Position numbers and translations under genes: made by a program. Under the pieces are notes generated by a model. That model did no database searches, was not told the DNA's origin, and was given only the letters and a program-made list of their open reading frames with translations. DNA of 64,000 bases from Rhodobacterales bacterium (GTDB taxonomy: Bacteria; Pseudomonadota; Alphaproteobacteria; Rhodobacterales; Rhodobacteraceae). The stretch spans positions 82,779 through 146,778 of the forward strand of contig JAJNPS010000001.1 in the NCBI GenBank assembly GCA_021155205.1, written 5' to 3'. Shown piece after piece: positions 45,568 through 54,749 of the stretch (positions are counted from its first letter, which is position 1; each line of letters begins with the position of its first letter).

Positions 45568-46552
45568 CAGCGTCCGCCTCGAACAGGAACCGCCGCGCCA
45601 CCGATGTTGCAGGGGCGACATGTCGCGTCACCAGCTTGTCGCGCAGGACACCGCGCAGGATCGGCATGAACCGGGTCGGCGGCACAAGCGCAAAGCGCAG
45701 TCCCGCCGCCATGCCCCCGACCGCCTTGCGATCAAGGAACGCGCGCAGCAGATACTTCGCGCGTGTCGCATTCCGGTGCCGCCTGATCCATGCCCTCGCC
45801 CCGGGGATGCGCTTGCTTGCCCCCAGATGGCGGTCCGATGCCTGGGTCAGCGCCAGCAGGTCAGCGGTGCGGTGCTGGCCGCTCAGCGATCCTGCCCGGA
45901 CCACCGCCGCGTAACCGACCTTGCGCGTCACGCCGAAACGCCCGCCCGCAAGCAGCATGCGCATGTAAAGATCATAATCTTCGCCCAGCCACAGACCGGG
46001 ATCGTAGCGAAGCGCATGGCGGTCCAGAAAATCCCTTGACATCAAGGGCTTCAGAAACCCCAATTCGCCCCGCTGAACGCCGGGCCGTGCCAGGTTTCCT
46101 GCTGCAAAGGCCGCCGCGTCGATGACCTCGATACCGGGGGGAAAAGACGGCAGGTCCGCACGTTGCAGGTCGGCGACGCTCGCGGCGTTCACAAAGACGA
46201 TGTTGTCGGCCGCAAGATCAAATGCTCCCATTGCCAAAAGTACCGCAAACCGGCCGGGCAACAGGAAGTCGTCGGCGTCAAGCACTGCGACCAGCGGTGC
46301 CGACGAAACATCCAGCGCGTGGTTTCTGGCTGCTGCCGGGCCGCTGTTCTGGGGCATCCGCAGCACGCGCAGCCGCCCCGTCCCGTCATCCGCAGCCTTT
46401 GCCCGCTGGCCCGTCGCATCGGGCGAGGCGTCATCCACGACGACAACTTCGGAAACTTCGGGCTGTGACAAGGCCGATGCGACCGCACGGCCGATCGTCG
46501 CTTCGGCGCGATAGGCCGCGATGATGACACAGACAGAAGCCCCCTCAGCCAT
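45554..46552 (-). CDS. exoU: Glycosyltransferase family 2, ExoU-like
   Basis: A 332-residue GT-A enzyme: VCVIIAAYRAEATIGRAVASAL, VVVVDDASPDAT, NSGPAAARNHALD and VLDADDFLLPGRF, then DNIVFVNAA. This closely follows ExoU, the last side-chain glucosyltransferase of succinoglycan. ATG 46552 has GGGAG 6 nt upstream; the ORF continues to 46633. It is the last gene of the minus-strand exo operon, 43 nt after exoX. Confidence 0.82.
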   Translation of the reverse strand: MAEGASVCVIIAAYRAEATIGRAVASALSQPEVSEVVVVDDASPDATGQRAKAADDGTGRLRVLRMPQNSGPAAARNHALDVSSAPLVAVLDADDFLLPGRFAVLLAMGAFDLAADNIVFVNAASVADLQRADLPSFPPGIEVIDAAAFAAGNLARPGVQRGELGFLKPLMSRDFLDRHALRYDPGLWLGEDYDLYMRMLLAGGRFGVTRKVGYAAVVRAGSLSGQHRTADLLALTQASDRHLGASKRIPGARAWIRRHRNATRAKYLLRAFLDRKAVGGMAAGLRFALVPPTRFMPILRGVLRDKLVTRHVAPATSVARRFLFEADAVTPR

Positions 46553-46595
46553 CACCATCTCCCGGCGGTGATCTGCTGAAACGTCGCGCTGCGGT

Positions 46596-46868
46596 TCAGC
46601 CCTGCTGATCTTGATGTGCGGCAAGCTGCGCACGTCTGACTGCGGCAGTGGGATCGGGCATTTTTCGGTTCGGCACGCCGTCGCTGGACGCTTTCGCTTC
46701 CCCCTTGGTCAGGATGCCGACCAAGGCCACGTAAAGCACCTGTCCGATGAAGAACGCCCCCAGCGCCCAGCCAAGACTGCGCCCGATCGAGGCGCCCGCC
46801 ATCCAGAAAACAACGCCGACAACAACAGAAGATACCAACAGTCCCAGCAGGAATACTGGAAATCGCAT
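46596..46868 (-). CDS. exoX: Small membrane protein, ExoX-like exopolysaccharide repressor
   Basis: A 90-residue protein with two transmembrane segments (about 4-24 and 31-52) and a polar C-terminal tail. Size, topology and position next to exoU match ExoX, which lowers exopolysaccharide output post-translationally, probably through ExoY. Sequence resemblance alone is not decisive. GGAGGG lies upstream at a slightly long distance from ATG 46868. Confidence 0.65.
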   Translation of the reverse strand: MRFPVFLLGLLVSSVVVGVVFWMAGASIGRSLGWALGAFFIGQVLYVALVGILTKGEAKASSDGVPNRKMPDPTAAVRRAQLAAHQDQQG

Positions 46869-46997
46869 TGAACCAATTCCCTCCGCAGAGCGCCCTGTCC
46901 TGAGCCACCTCTAGGATGAGGATACTTCGAAATGGTGAACTTCGAAAGCGCCTATTCATCACGTTCTCGGGGAGCTTCGACACCCACGGCATCCACC

Positions 46998-49424
46998 TCA
47001 GGTGCCCGGGCTGAAATAGTCGCCGTATTCGTGGTAGAGCGCCTCGTTGCTGGCGCGCGGCACATAGCCCTTGAGCGCCACCATATCGACCTTGTTCAGC
47101 ACCACGCCCAGCAATTTGTCGGCGAGGGAGGGTTCGCTGTCCAGGACCGCGCGCAGCACGTCCCTCGGGGTCTTGCCCCATTCGGCAACCAGCACGATCT
47201 GGTCGATCATCGGCAACAGAACGCGCGCATCTACCACCGGCCCCAGCGGCGCAAGATCAAGGATGATCGTGGGAAATTCGGTCCGGAGGTCCGACAGCAG
47301 CGCCCGCATCGTGGAGGACCCCAGAAGTTCGCTGGAATAGGACATGAGCTTGGGCGTCTCGCAGGTCAGAAGGTGAACCCCGGTTTCCTGCTGCACCTGG
47401 ATCAGCGACCTCCACGCCGCCTTGCCCATCAGCGCCTCGACCAGCCCCGGCCTGCCGGTCAGGCGCAGGTTCCGGCTAAGGCCGGGATTGCGCGGATCGG
47501 CGTCGATCAGCAGGACCGGGTCGTCGAAAGCAGCCAGCATGGTTGCAAGATTGGCGGCGGTGGTGGACTTTCCCTCGCCCGGCAGGACCGAGGTGACCCC
47601 GATGATGCGGCCCGGCTTGTCGCCCATGCGCACATCCGACGCGAACCGGACATTGCGGATCGTCTCGGCAAAAAGCGATCGCGGGTGGTCGGCGACAATG
47701 GCCAGGTTTCGCGATTCCGCCGGCACGTCTGCAGATGCACGGGGCGGTTTCGCAGACCCGCGCCGAAACTCGGGCCGTTGCTGCGGCGCACCCGTCATGA
47801 CATAGATCAGCCGGGACAAAACGCCCTTGCCCTCTGGCGTGTTGCGACCTGGCAGCGTGTCGTCCAGACGTCTTGTCGATACCATGGGCAGATAGCCAAG
47901 GAACCTTGACCCGGTTTCGGCCTGAACGTCGTCACCCGTCCGCACTACACGGTCGCGCCATTCCCGCAGGATTGCCGTTGCAAAGCCCGCCAGCAATCCC
48001 AGCACGACCGTCAAGGCCAGAACCCGTGCGGTGCTGGGACTGTAGGGCGATTTCGGCAATTCCGCCGCCGACAGGATGCGGACGTTGGAGATCGGAAAGG
48101 TCTTTTGCTGGTCCATTTCCTGAAAGCGGGTCAGAAAGGTCTGGTACAGCATCGACAGCGTTTCGGCCCGCTGTTCCAGGGCGCGCAGTTCCACCTGCGC
48201 CTCTGACGCGACGGAGTTTGTGTCCACCGCCAGCCCGAGACTGTCGCGCAGCGCCGCCACGCGCGCGTCCGCCACCTCGAACTCGCCCCGCGCGGCCTCG
48301 GCAAGCGTGCCCATCTGGGCGAACAGTCCCCGCAACAATTCGTCGATCCGCGCCTGCATTGCCGCCGTCTCAACCCGCCCCGAGCCACCGGCCTTGGCTT
48401 CGCCCATGCGTCCGATCAGCGACGACAGTTCTTCCTGCATCAGCTTCATGCGGTCATCGCCGGGCAGGGTGAACCGCAGGCCGTTCTCGCCGATCAGCGC
48501 ATTCGGACCTTGTTTCAGCACCTCTTCGTAGGTGTCCAGCAACGCCCGACTGCGCGCCAGTTCGGCCACCGCATCGGCAAGGTCAGTGTTCAGCTGCTGG
48601 ACATTCTCTTCGGTCATCAGGGCGCCGCGCGATGACACCAGACCTTTTTCGGTGCGAAAGCGTTCAGCCTTCATCGCCGCTTGCTGGGCACTGTCCTGCA
48701 GTTCATTCAGGCGCACCTGCAGCCATTCCGTCGTCTGCTCGGTCGCCTGAAAATTGGCATTCAAGAGGTCCGCCACATAGGCCTTGGCATAAGCGTCCGC
48801 GATGCTGGCCGCCAGCATGGGATCGTGCGACTCAAAGCCGATGAAAAAGGCACTGCTGCGCCCGATCCGCGAAATCTGGATATTCTGGCGCAGGGTGCGG
48901 GCAACCTCGTCGCGCAGCATGGCATCCGCATCCACGGCACCCTCGGCAGGCCGCGGCACGGCCGGGCGGAGCAGGTTGATGGGCGCGCGCAGAGCCGACT
49001 TGATCGCGCCCAGAAGGCGGCTCGCCCCCGAAACCGGCGGGTTCAGGAACGACTCGTTTCGATGCAACTGCAACGCGTCGGTTACGGCCAGCGCAATCTG
49101 CTGCGACCGGATCACTTCGGTCGCGCTTTCCAGTTCGTTCTCGGTGTTGGTGGTGTTTTCGACCGACGAGATCTCTTCGATGGCACGGTTCAATCTGCCC
49201 GACAGCAGCACGGTGGACCCGGTCAGGAAGGTCGGCGGCGTGGTGGCAAGATAGGCAAGCCCCAGCGCAGTCGTCATCGCGACCCAGATCACGAACGCCC
49301 GCAACTGCCGGCGCCCGGCAGCCAGAACGCGGCGCAGCGTCAAGGTATCGCCCGCCTCTGGCGCGGGCGGCGGTGGCGCGATCCCGTTTGGCACTTCGGC
49401 AAACCGCACTCCGAAATCCTTCAT
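46998..49424 (-). CDS. exoP: Polysaccharide chain-length/tyrosine autokinase protein (ExoP/Wzc-like)
   Basis: An 808-residue inner-membrane protein. It has an N-terminal Wzz domain with TM1 at about residues 43-61, a long periplasmic coiled coil (about 200-430), then a PxxP segment with TM2 (about 460-490; ELPKSPYSPS). The cytoplasmic BY-kinase domain has Walker A VLPGEGKSTTAANLA, Walker A' VLLIDADPRNPGLS and Walker B IILDLAPLGPV. The C-terminal tyrosine cluster is short (LYHEYGDYF). It controls polymer length and export. It overlaps exoM by 4 nt. Confidence 0.92.
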   Translation of the reverse strand: MKDFGVRFAEVPNGIAPPPPAPEAGDTLTLRRVLAAGRRQLRAFVIWVAMTTALGLAYLATTPPTFLTGSTVLLSGRLNRAIEEISSVENTTNTENELESATEVIRSQQIALAVTDALQLHRNESFLNPPVSGASRLLGAIKSALRAPINLLRPAVPRPAEGAVDADAMLRDEVARTLRQNIQISRIGRSSAFFIGFESHDPMLAASIADAYAKAYVADLLNANFQATEQTTEWLQVRLNELQDSAQQAAMKAERFRTEKGLVSSRGALMTEENVQQLNTDLADAVAELARSRALLDTYEEVLKQGPNALIGENGLRFTLPGDDRMKLMQEELSSLIGRMGEAKAGGSGRVETAAMQARIDELLRGLFAQMGTLAEAARGEFEVADARVAALRDSLGLAVDTNSVASEAQVELRALEQRAETLSMLYQTFLTRFQEMDQQKTFPISNVRILSAAELPKSPYSPSTARVLALTVVLGLLAGFATAILREWRDRVVRTGDDVQAETGSRFLGYLPMVSTRRLDDTLPGRNTPEGKGVLSRLIYVMTGAPQQRPEFRRGSAKPPRASADVPAESRNLAIVADHPRSLFAETIRNVRFASDVRMGDKPGRIIGVTSVLPGEGKSTTAANLATMLAAFDDPVLLIDADPRNPGLSRNLRLTGRPGLVEALMGKAAWRSLIQVQQETGVHLLTCETPKLMSYSSELLGSSTMRALLSDLRTEFPTIILDLAPLGPVVDARVLLPMIDQIVLVAEWGKTPRDVLRAVLDSEPSLADKLLGVVLNKVDMVALKGYVPRASNEALYHEYGDYFSPGT

Positions 49425-50365
49425 TGGGCGGGCTCGCGGACGGTCGCTGCGGCCTGCGTGCCATAAAGCACCAGAGACCGGGCGCTAAGAAGGCCCGAAG
49501 CCGTCCCGAAATGCAATGCGCCCCGCATGATCGCGCGGTTTCGCGCCAAGGGATCCGGCAGTCTTGCCATCGCCATGACCCCGCAGGCGCCCAGTTTCGC
49601 CAGCGCAACAGTGGCAAGTGCCAGGCGTCGAAGAAGCCCCGCACCGGTGCCGATCAGGCTGGCATGCGTCTGGCCCATGCGCATGCGACGTCGCAACAGC
49701 CAGGCAAGGGTGGCGCGGTCTTCGGGGACGTCCTCATGCGCGACGGCGTCGGGCGCGTGCGCAAACCGGACGCCCCGCGCCCGCGCCTCGGCAAAATAGA
49801 CCGTATCCTCGCCGCCGGTGCGTCCCCGTGCCGGGTCGAACCGCAATTGAGCCAGGCGGGGATCACCGACCTTGATCAGGACGTTGCCCGTGTAGCCGCC
49901 CATGACCTGACCGGCAGCATCGCGTTCGGGGCGCGTGTCATGCACCGACCCGCGCCGCATCCAGTCCGGGGCTGCCGGACCGTAATGCGCGCGCACATCC
50001 CCCAGAACGACGCCAGCACCCGTCGCCTGCGCCGTCCGCCACAGCGCCGACAGCCAGTCCGGTTCCAGCCGCTCGTCGTCATCGGCAAAGGCAAACCAGG
50101 CCGCGCCGTCCGCCACTGCGGCCTCCAGCGCCGCATTCCGCGCGACCGAGATGTTGCGGGCCGGGGCGTGCAGGTACGTCACCGCAAACGGCCCGTTCAT
50201 GGCGCTCACGGCTGCCTTTGCCGACGCCGTGTCGTCATTGTCCGACACGATGATCCGGATCGTCATGCCGTCCGGAAGGTTCTGCGCAAACAGGGACCGC
50301 AGCGTTTCGGCCACCATCGGGCGGCGAAACGTGCAGACGCCTATGGCAACATGCGGGCCGGTCAT
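49421..50365 (-). CDS. exoM: Glycosyltransferase family 2, ExoM-like
   Basis: A 314-residue enzyme from ATG 50365, which overlaps the upstream gene by 4 nt. IGVCTFRRPMVAETLRSLF, RIIVSDNDDTASA, NISVARNAALEAA and the metal-binding FADDDERLEPDWL agree with ExoM, a glucosyltransferase acting on the fourth sugar of the succinoglycan unit. A C-terminal amphipathic/hydrophobic region (about 245-300) may bind the membrane. Confidence 0.85.
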   Translation of the reverse strand: MTGPHVAIGVCTFRRPMVAETLRSLFAQNLPDGMTIRIIVSDNDDTASAKAAVSAMNGPFAVTYLHAPARNISVARNAALEAAVADGAAWFAFADDDERLEPDWLSALWRTAQATGAGVVLGDVRAHYGPAAPDWMRRGSVHDTRPERDAAGQVMGGYTGNVLIKVGDPRLAQLRFDPARGRTGGEDTVYFAEARARGVRFAHAPDAVAHEDVPEDRATLAWLLRRRMRMGQTHASLIGTGAGLLRRLALATVALAKLGACGVMAMARLPDPLARNRAIMRGALHFGTASGLLSARSLVLYGTQAAATVREPAQ

Positions 50366-52542
50366 CGTTTTGCCCCAGACACTGTTCCCGCATGTGCTTG
50401 GCCGACCAGCCGCGCCCAGAACCCGGCGGACCAGGCGGCATGCATCGCACCGGCCGCAAATCCCGCAAGCAAAGATCGCGGATCGCCGGTTCCCCAAGCG
50501 ATCAATCCCCCGGCGACAAGGCACGCGGCCAACCAGCCCAACATCGGTAGCGCGAAAACCAGCGACACCGGCGAAAGAACGGCCAGCAGCAGGGCAGGCG
50601 CCAGCGCGATCACGATCATCTGGCGCAATCCGGGCAGGTTTTTGTGTTTGAGGGTGTTCTGCGCACGACCGCGCCCGAACCGGAAATACTGACGCACCAG
50701 CGCGCCGGGACTGCGCCTTGGAAAATACTCCAGTCGCGTCGCCGCCGTCAGCCAGATGCGCCCGCCCGCGGCCCGAAGGCGCAGGTCAAGTTCGGCATCC
50801 TCGTTGTGGCTGAATGCGGGATCGTATCCGCCGACGGCGCGAAACAGCGGCAGGTGCATCAGCGCGTGATGCCCGTGTTCCACGAACCGCCCGACCGGCG
50901 TGATCCTGTGCGCCGCCCCGCCATTGCCAAAGCGGGAGTTTTGCGCGGCGGCCACAGCCGTCTGCCAAAGCCCCTTGCCCACCGCCTCCATGCCCACCAC
51001 GACGCTGTCGGCGCCAGTCCTGGCGGCCTCGGCCAGCAGCACATCGCAATAGTCGGGCGGATAGGCGGCATGGGCATCGATGCGGATCAGCCAGTCGGCA
51101 TCCTGTCCATGGGCCCAGACCGCCAGGTTGACCGCTGCTGCCTGCAGCCGCGCAGGGTTGTGCATGAGTGTCACCGGCTGACCGGCGGCAGTTCGCGCGG
51201 TGACGATGTCCTGGGTGCCGTCGTCCGACCCGCCATCCGCCACCACGATACGCGCGCGCGCGTGGCCCGCAAAGGGTAAAAGGCTGTCGATGACATCGCC
51301 GATATGGACGGCCTCGTTCAGCGTCGGTATGACGATCAGAACCTTGTCGTGCGCATCGCGGTCAGCACGCCCGCCAGGATCGGTCGCGATCTGCAAAGGT
51401 GCAGATTGTGCACTGGCGATCGTTTCCATTGCTGTGACAAGGGCCTTGGCCTCCGCCGCCGTCGCAACCCAGGTCTGGCGGGGGACCATGGCGACCTTTG
51501 CGGCCAGCACGGCACGCTCCGCCGTGTCAAAGGCATCCAGCAGCCCCGCCAGGGCAGTGACAGACAGGTCATGCAGGATCAGGCCGACCCCCAGCTCTGC
51601 CAGTTTTCGCGACACTTCGGTCCCGGCCAGGGCCAAGGGGATGGCCCCGAACGCACAGCCTTCGTAAAGTCGATTTGGCAAAAGCCAGTCGGAGTTCTGT
51701 CCCGCTTCATAGCGATCGACCAGCCAGGCCAGATCGACACCACCATAAAGCCGGGGCAGATCGTCCGGATTGCGATATGCGCCGGCAAATTCGATGTCGG
51801 GGTTTGCCGCGACAGTCGCGTGAAAGTCGGGCACCACGTCCAGCGCCGGGCGCCCCGCAAGCAGGACTTTCAGACGTCCCGGCGCGGTTCTCGTGACCTT
51901 ATCCAGCACCGCAAGCGACTGCGCACAGCGCAAAACCCCGAACCAGCCGATGGTCGGAACCGACCGCGCATCAGGAAGGTGCCGCAATTGGTCGTGCATC
52001 CCGTCGCGTTCGATGACCTTGTTCTCGACCAGATGGATGCGGGTTTTGCCGTCGATCTGCGCATGTCGTGCAAAGTACTCCCGGACAAAGCCCGGCGAGG
52101 ATGTCAGCAAAAGACCGGCCTTGCGCGCCAAACTTCGTTCCGCCCAGCGCATCGCCCGTGCGCGCGCACCCTCCCCCAGCATCATGCGGTGGATATCCAG
52201 CACTTCATAGGCCAGGCCAGGTTGCGGCTGACCCGGCCACAGGTCCAGCGCACGGCGCGCGATGGCAAGCATTTCCAGATTGCGCGCCAGGATCATCTCC
52301 GGTCGGGGCAACCTGCCGATTGTCTTGCGTGCAAGGACAACGGCCTGCGCAACCGCGCCCGCCCGTTGCACCATGCGCCCGTTGCCGGTCGCGCCAAGGA
52401 CAAGCGCAGGCCCCGGCAAGGGGCCGGTCCCGCGCCGGAACCCGGCAGGCGTGACCTCTGCACCGCCATTTTTCAGCATCGCGACCCGTCGCCAGATCGC
52501 GCTGTCGTCAAGATCATGGGCAAGATACAGGATCGAAACCAT
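50362..52542 (-). CDS. Bifunctional glycosyltransferase: ExoL-like domain fused to ExoA-like domain
   Basis: A 726-residue continuous protein. Residues 1 to about 385 resemble ExoL (ILYLAHDLDDSAIWRRVAMLKNGGAEV, described in parts; TIGWFGVLR; NRLYEGCAFGAIPLAL), a GT-B-like fold. After a linker rich in Ala/Asp, residues about 400-726 resemble ExoA: VLIVIPTLNEAVHIGDVIDSLLP, VVADGGSDDGT, RIDAHAAYPPDY and HNEDAELDLRLR, followed by C-terminal transmembrane segments. In Rhizobium these are two adjacent genes adding the second and third sugars. No stop or frameshift lies at the joint. It is 23 nt after exoN. Confidence 0.85.
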   Translation of the reverse strand: MVSILYLAHDLDDSAIWRRVAMLKNGGAEVTPAGFRRGTGPLPGPALVLGATGNGRMVQRAGAVAQAVVLARKTIGRLPRPEMILARNLEMLAIARRALDLWPGQPQPGLAYEVLDIHRMMLGEGARARAMRWAERSLARKAGLLLTSSPGFVREYFARHAQIDGKTRIHLVENKVIERDGMHDQLRHLPDARSVPTIGWFGVLRCAQSLAVLDKVTRTAPGRLKVLLAGRPALDVVPDFHATVAANPDIEFAGAYRNPDDLPRLYGGVDLAWLVDRYEAGQNSDWLLPNRLYEGCAFGAIPLALAGTEVSRKLAELGVGLILHDLSVTALAGLLDAFDTAERAVLAAKVAMVPRQTWVATAAEAKALVTAMETIASAQSAPLQIATDPGGRADRDAHDKVLIVIPTLNEAVHIGDVIDSLLPFAGHARARIVVADGGSDDGTQDIVTARTAAGQPVTLMHNPARLQAAAVNLAVWAHGQDADWLIRIDAHAAYPPDYCDVLLAEAARTGADSVVVGMEAVGKGLWQTAVAAAQNSRFGNGGAAHRITPVGRFVEHGHHALMHLPLFRAVGGYDPAFSHNEDAELDLRLRAAGGRIWLTAATRLEYFPRRSPGALVRQYFRFGRGRAQNTLKHKNLPGLRQMIVIALAPALLLAVLSPVSLVFALPMLGWLAACLVAGGLIAWGTGDPRSLLAGFAAGAMHAAWSAGFWARLVGQAHAGTVSGAKR

Positions 52543-52565
52543 CAGATGTCCTCTTGTCGGCGCGA

Positions 52566-53498
52566 TCAGCTTGCGGCCGACGTGACCGCGCGCAGCGGCG
52601 CGCGCAGCGGCGCGAGATCGCGGTCCATCACGCCACGCAGATAGTCGGCAAATTCGTCGCGCAGATCGTCGCGTCGCAGCGTCAGGTGCACCGCAGCCTG
52701 CATGAAGCCCGCCTTGGTGCCGCAGTCGAACCGCGTGCCCGTAAAGCGAAAGCCCAGCACGGACCCCGGCCTGATCGCGATTTCGGCGGCAATCGCATCG
52801 GTCAACTGGATTTCGCCGCCAGCGCCGACGGTTCGTGCCTCCAGATGTTCAAAGATGCCGGGGGCGAGGATGTAGCGGCCGATGACGGCCAGGTTCGACG
52901 GCGCGGTCCCACGGCCCGGCTTTTCGACCATTCCGCGAGGGTAAACCAGCCTGCCCTTTTCAGCTTCGACATCAAGGATGCCATAGGACGAGGTCTGGCC
53001 CGGTGCGACCTCCATCGTGGCGACCAGCGTGCCGCCGGTCTCGTCATGGGCGTCAACCATCTGCTTCAGGCAGCCGGTCTCGGCAACGATCAGGTCGTCC
53101 GGCAAAATGACCGCCGCCGCCCGGCTGCCGACCAGCCGCCGCGCACACCAGACCGCATGTCCAAGGCCAAGTGCCTGGTGCTGGCGGACATAGGCAATGC
53201 GGCCGCTATCCATGTTGGTGGCGGCAAGCGTGTCCAGCAACTGTGTCTTGCCGGCCATGCGCAAGGTCGCCTCAAGCGTGGGATTGGTATCGAAGTAATC
53301 TTCAAGCGACGACTTTCCGCGCGCGGTGACAAAGATGAAATCGGTAATCCCCGCCTCACGCGCCTCTTCGACCGCGTACTGGATCAGCGGTTTGTCCACC
53401 AGCGTCAGGATCTCTTTCGGGATCGACTTGGTGGCGGGCAGAAACCGCGTCCCGAGACCCGCAATCGGAAAGATCGCGGTTGTAACTTTGGCGCACAT
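52566..53498 (-). CDS. galU: UTP-glucose-1-phosphate uridylyltransferase (GalU/ExoN)
   Basis: A 310-residue cytoplasmic enzyme making UDP-glucose for the exo glycosyltransferases. Motifs: FPIAGLGTRFLPATKSIPKEIL, VDKPLIQYAVEEA, VILPDDLI, VEKP and CGTKAGFMQAA. ATG 53498 is preceded by AGGGGA at a slightly long distance; the ORF continues to 53738 without similarity. It heads the minus-strand exo operon, as exoN does next to exoP in Rhizobium. Confidence 0.94.
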   Translation of the reverse strand: MCAKVTTAIFPIAGLGTRFLPATKSIPKEILTLVDKPLIQYAVEEAREAGITDFIFVTARGKSSLEDYFDTNPTLEATLRMAGKTQLLDTLAATNMDSGRIAYVRQHQALGLGHAVWCARRLVGSRAAAVILPDDLIVAETGCLKQMVDAHDETGGTLVATMEVAPGQTSSYGILDVEAEKGRLVYPRGMVEKPGRGTAPSNLAVIGRYILAPGIFEHLEARTVGAGGEIQLTDAIAAEIAIRPGSVLGFRFTGTRFDCGTKAGFMQAAVHLTLRRDDLRDEFADYLRGVMDRDLAPLRAPLRAVTSAAS

Positions 53499-54020
53499 GA
53501 AAAAAATCCCCTGCTGCGTCGTACTTTGCGACGGTTGACCCCTGGCGTTCGCCGCGCTGCGGCATGACCAGCTAGGCCCGCCTGCGTAACGCTGCAATGC
53601 ACCGAATACGTCAGAATTGCAACTTATGGTTGAAATGGCGAGATTCTGCGCATCCGTGGGCGCAAAACAAGCGGCTTGATGAACCGTGCTGCACCGCACG
53701 AAGGCAAGGATTTCCGGAAGGCAGTGCGCGGTCTCCACGGGTGGTTTCCTGCGGAGGACGCAGATGTCGTTTCCTCTGCGTGGACAGAGCGGTTATTTTC
53801 GCCCCATTTGTGGCGTTCCGTCGGCAAGACAAAGGTTCCTGCCCCATCCGACGCCGCGCCAGGGTCTGCGCGGTTTCAGTCTTTGCAAGACCCAGCCGCC
53901 AACGTCTCACTATGGCGACGACCGTTCGTCAGAACCAACTGCGCATCGGTGTCCGACTGATTCTTTTTGCCTCGCAGGCCTCGCACTGCAGACCCGTCTG
54001 TGACAGCGGTACTCCAGGAT
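53499..54020. other. Intergenic region upstream of galU/exoN
   Basis: About 520 bp separate galU from the PAP2 gene. ORFs on both strands are short and look non-coding. It should contain the promoter of the minus-strand exo operon. A 7-bp inverted repeat (ACGCAGA 53758-53764, TCTGCGT 53775-53781) is the only structure noticed; nothing else stands out. Confidence 0.5.
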
Positions 54021-54749
54021 CTATCGACGACCCCACCAGGCCGTCATCCATCCTTTCGGGCCGAGTGCCGCATCCAGCAGCGCCGCAACCAAAAGCGTAA
54101 ATAGCACCGCGAAAATGGCGTCCGACAGAAAGTGCCGACCGGCCGCGATCCGCTGCACCGCAATCAGGACCGGCATCGCCAGAACAATCACAACGGCGAT
54201 CCGATGGACCGTCCGGCCCATACGGTCGCGGACCTGCGCCAGGATCAGCATCATCGAGACCGCCAGCGCCACCGCACCCGACACCTCGCCCGAAACAAAC
54301 GAACAGTTGCGGGTGCATTCTGCGGCAATCTGATAGGGCGGGGTGAAATCAAGCGTGCCGCCAAACTCCATCACATTGGCAGGTCGCGCACGCCCCCACA
54401 GCGGTTTCAACACAAGATCGACCAGAAGCCCGGGTCCGGCAATGTACAGCGCCACGATCAACCCCCAAACATGGCGGGGCATGCCCATCACGTCGCGACG
54501 CCGTACTAGACCGAAGACCAGTGCACCGACCGACATGACCAGCACGAGTTCGGACACCCGCCATATCGCCAGCCGCAACAGGTCCGGCCAACCGGAATCT
54601 GCGGCCGAAAAACCCTGCGCCGGATCGTAGAACTGCGCTGTAACCCACAGGTCAAGGCCGGGCCAGACGGCAAACAGCGCAAAGCCTACCGCGATGGCGC
54701 CGAGCAGAGCCATGATGCGGCGCCCAGGTGTTTCGACCATCACAGACAC
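54021..54749 (-). CDS. PAP2-family membrane phosphatase
   Basis: A 242-residue membrane protein with about five to six helices and the three phosphatase motifs: KPLWGRARP, FVSGEVSG (the usual PSGH, here with Glu in place of His) and QRIAAGRHFLSDAIF. Such enzymes dephosphorylate lipid A or undecaprenyl pyrophosphate on the periplasmic side. It overlaps the GT39 gene by 10 nt, which points to joint work on lipid A or the lipid carrier. Substrate is not determined. Confidence 0.85.
   Translation of the reverse strand: MSVMVETPGRRIMALLGAIAVGFALFAVWPGLDLWVTAQFYDPAQGFSAADSGWPDLLRLAIWRVSELVLVMSVGALVFGLVRRRDVMGMPRHVWGLIVALYIAGPGLLVDLVLKPLWGRARPANVMEFGGTLDFTPPYQIAAECTRNCSFVSGEVSGAVALAVSMMLILAQVRDRMGRTVHRIAVVIVLAMPVLIAVQRIAAGRHFLSDAIFAVLFTLLVAALLDAALGPKGWMTAWWGRR

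Noticed and set aside
53676..53960. ORF in the gap between galU and the PAP2 gene
   Set aside because: No ribosome-binding site, no motif and unlikely composition; overlapping frames are equally open.
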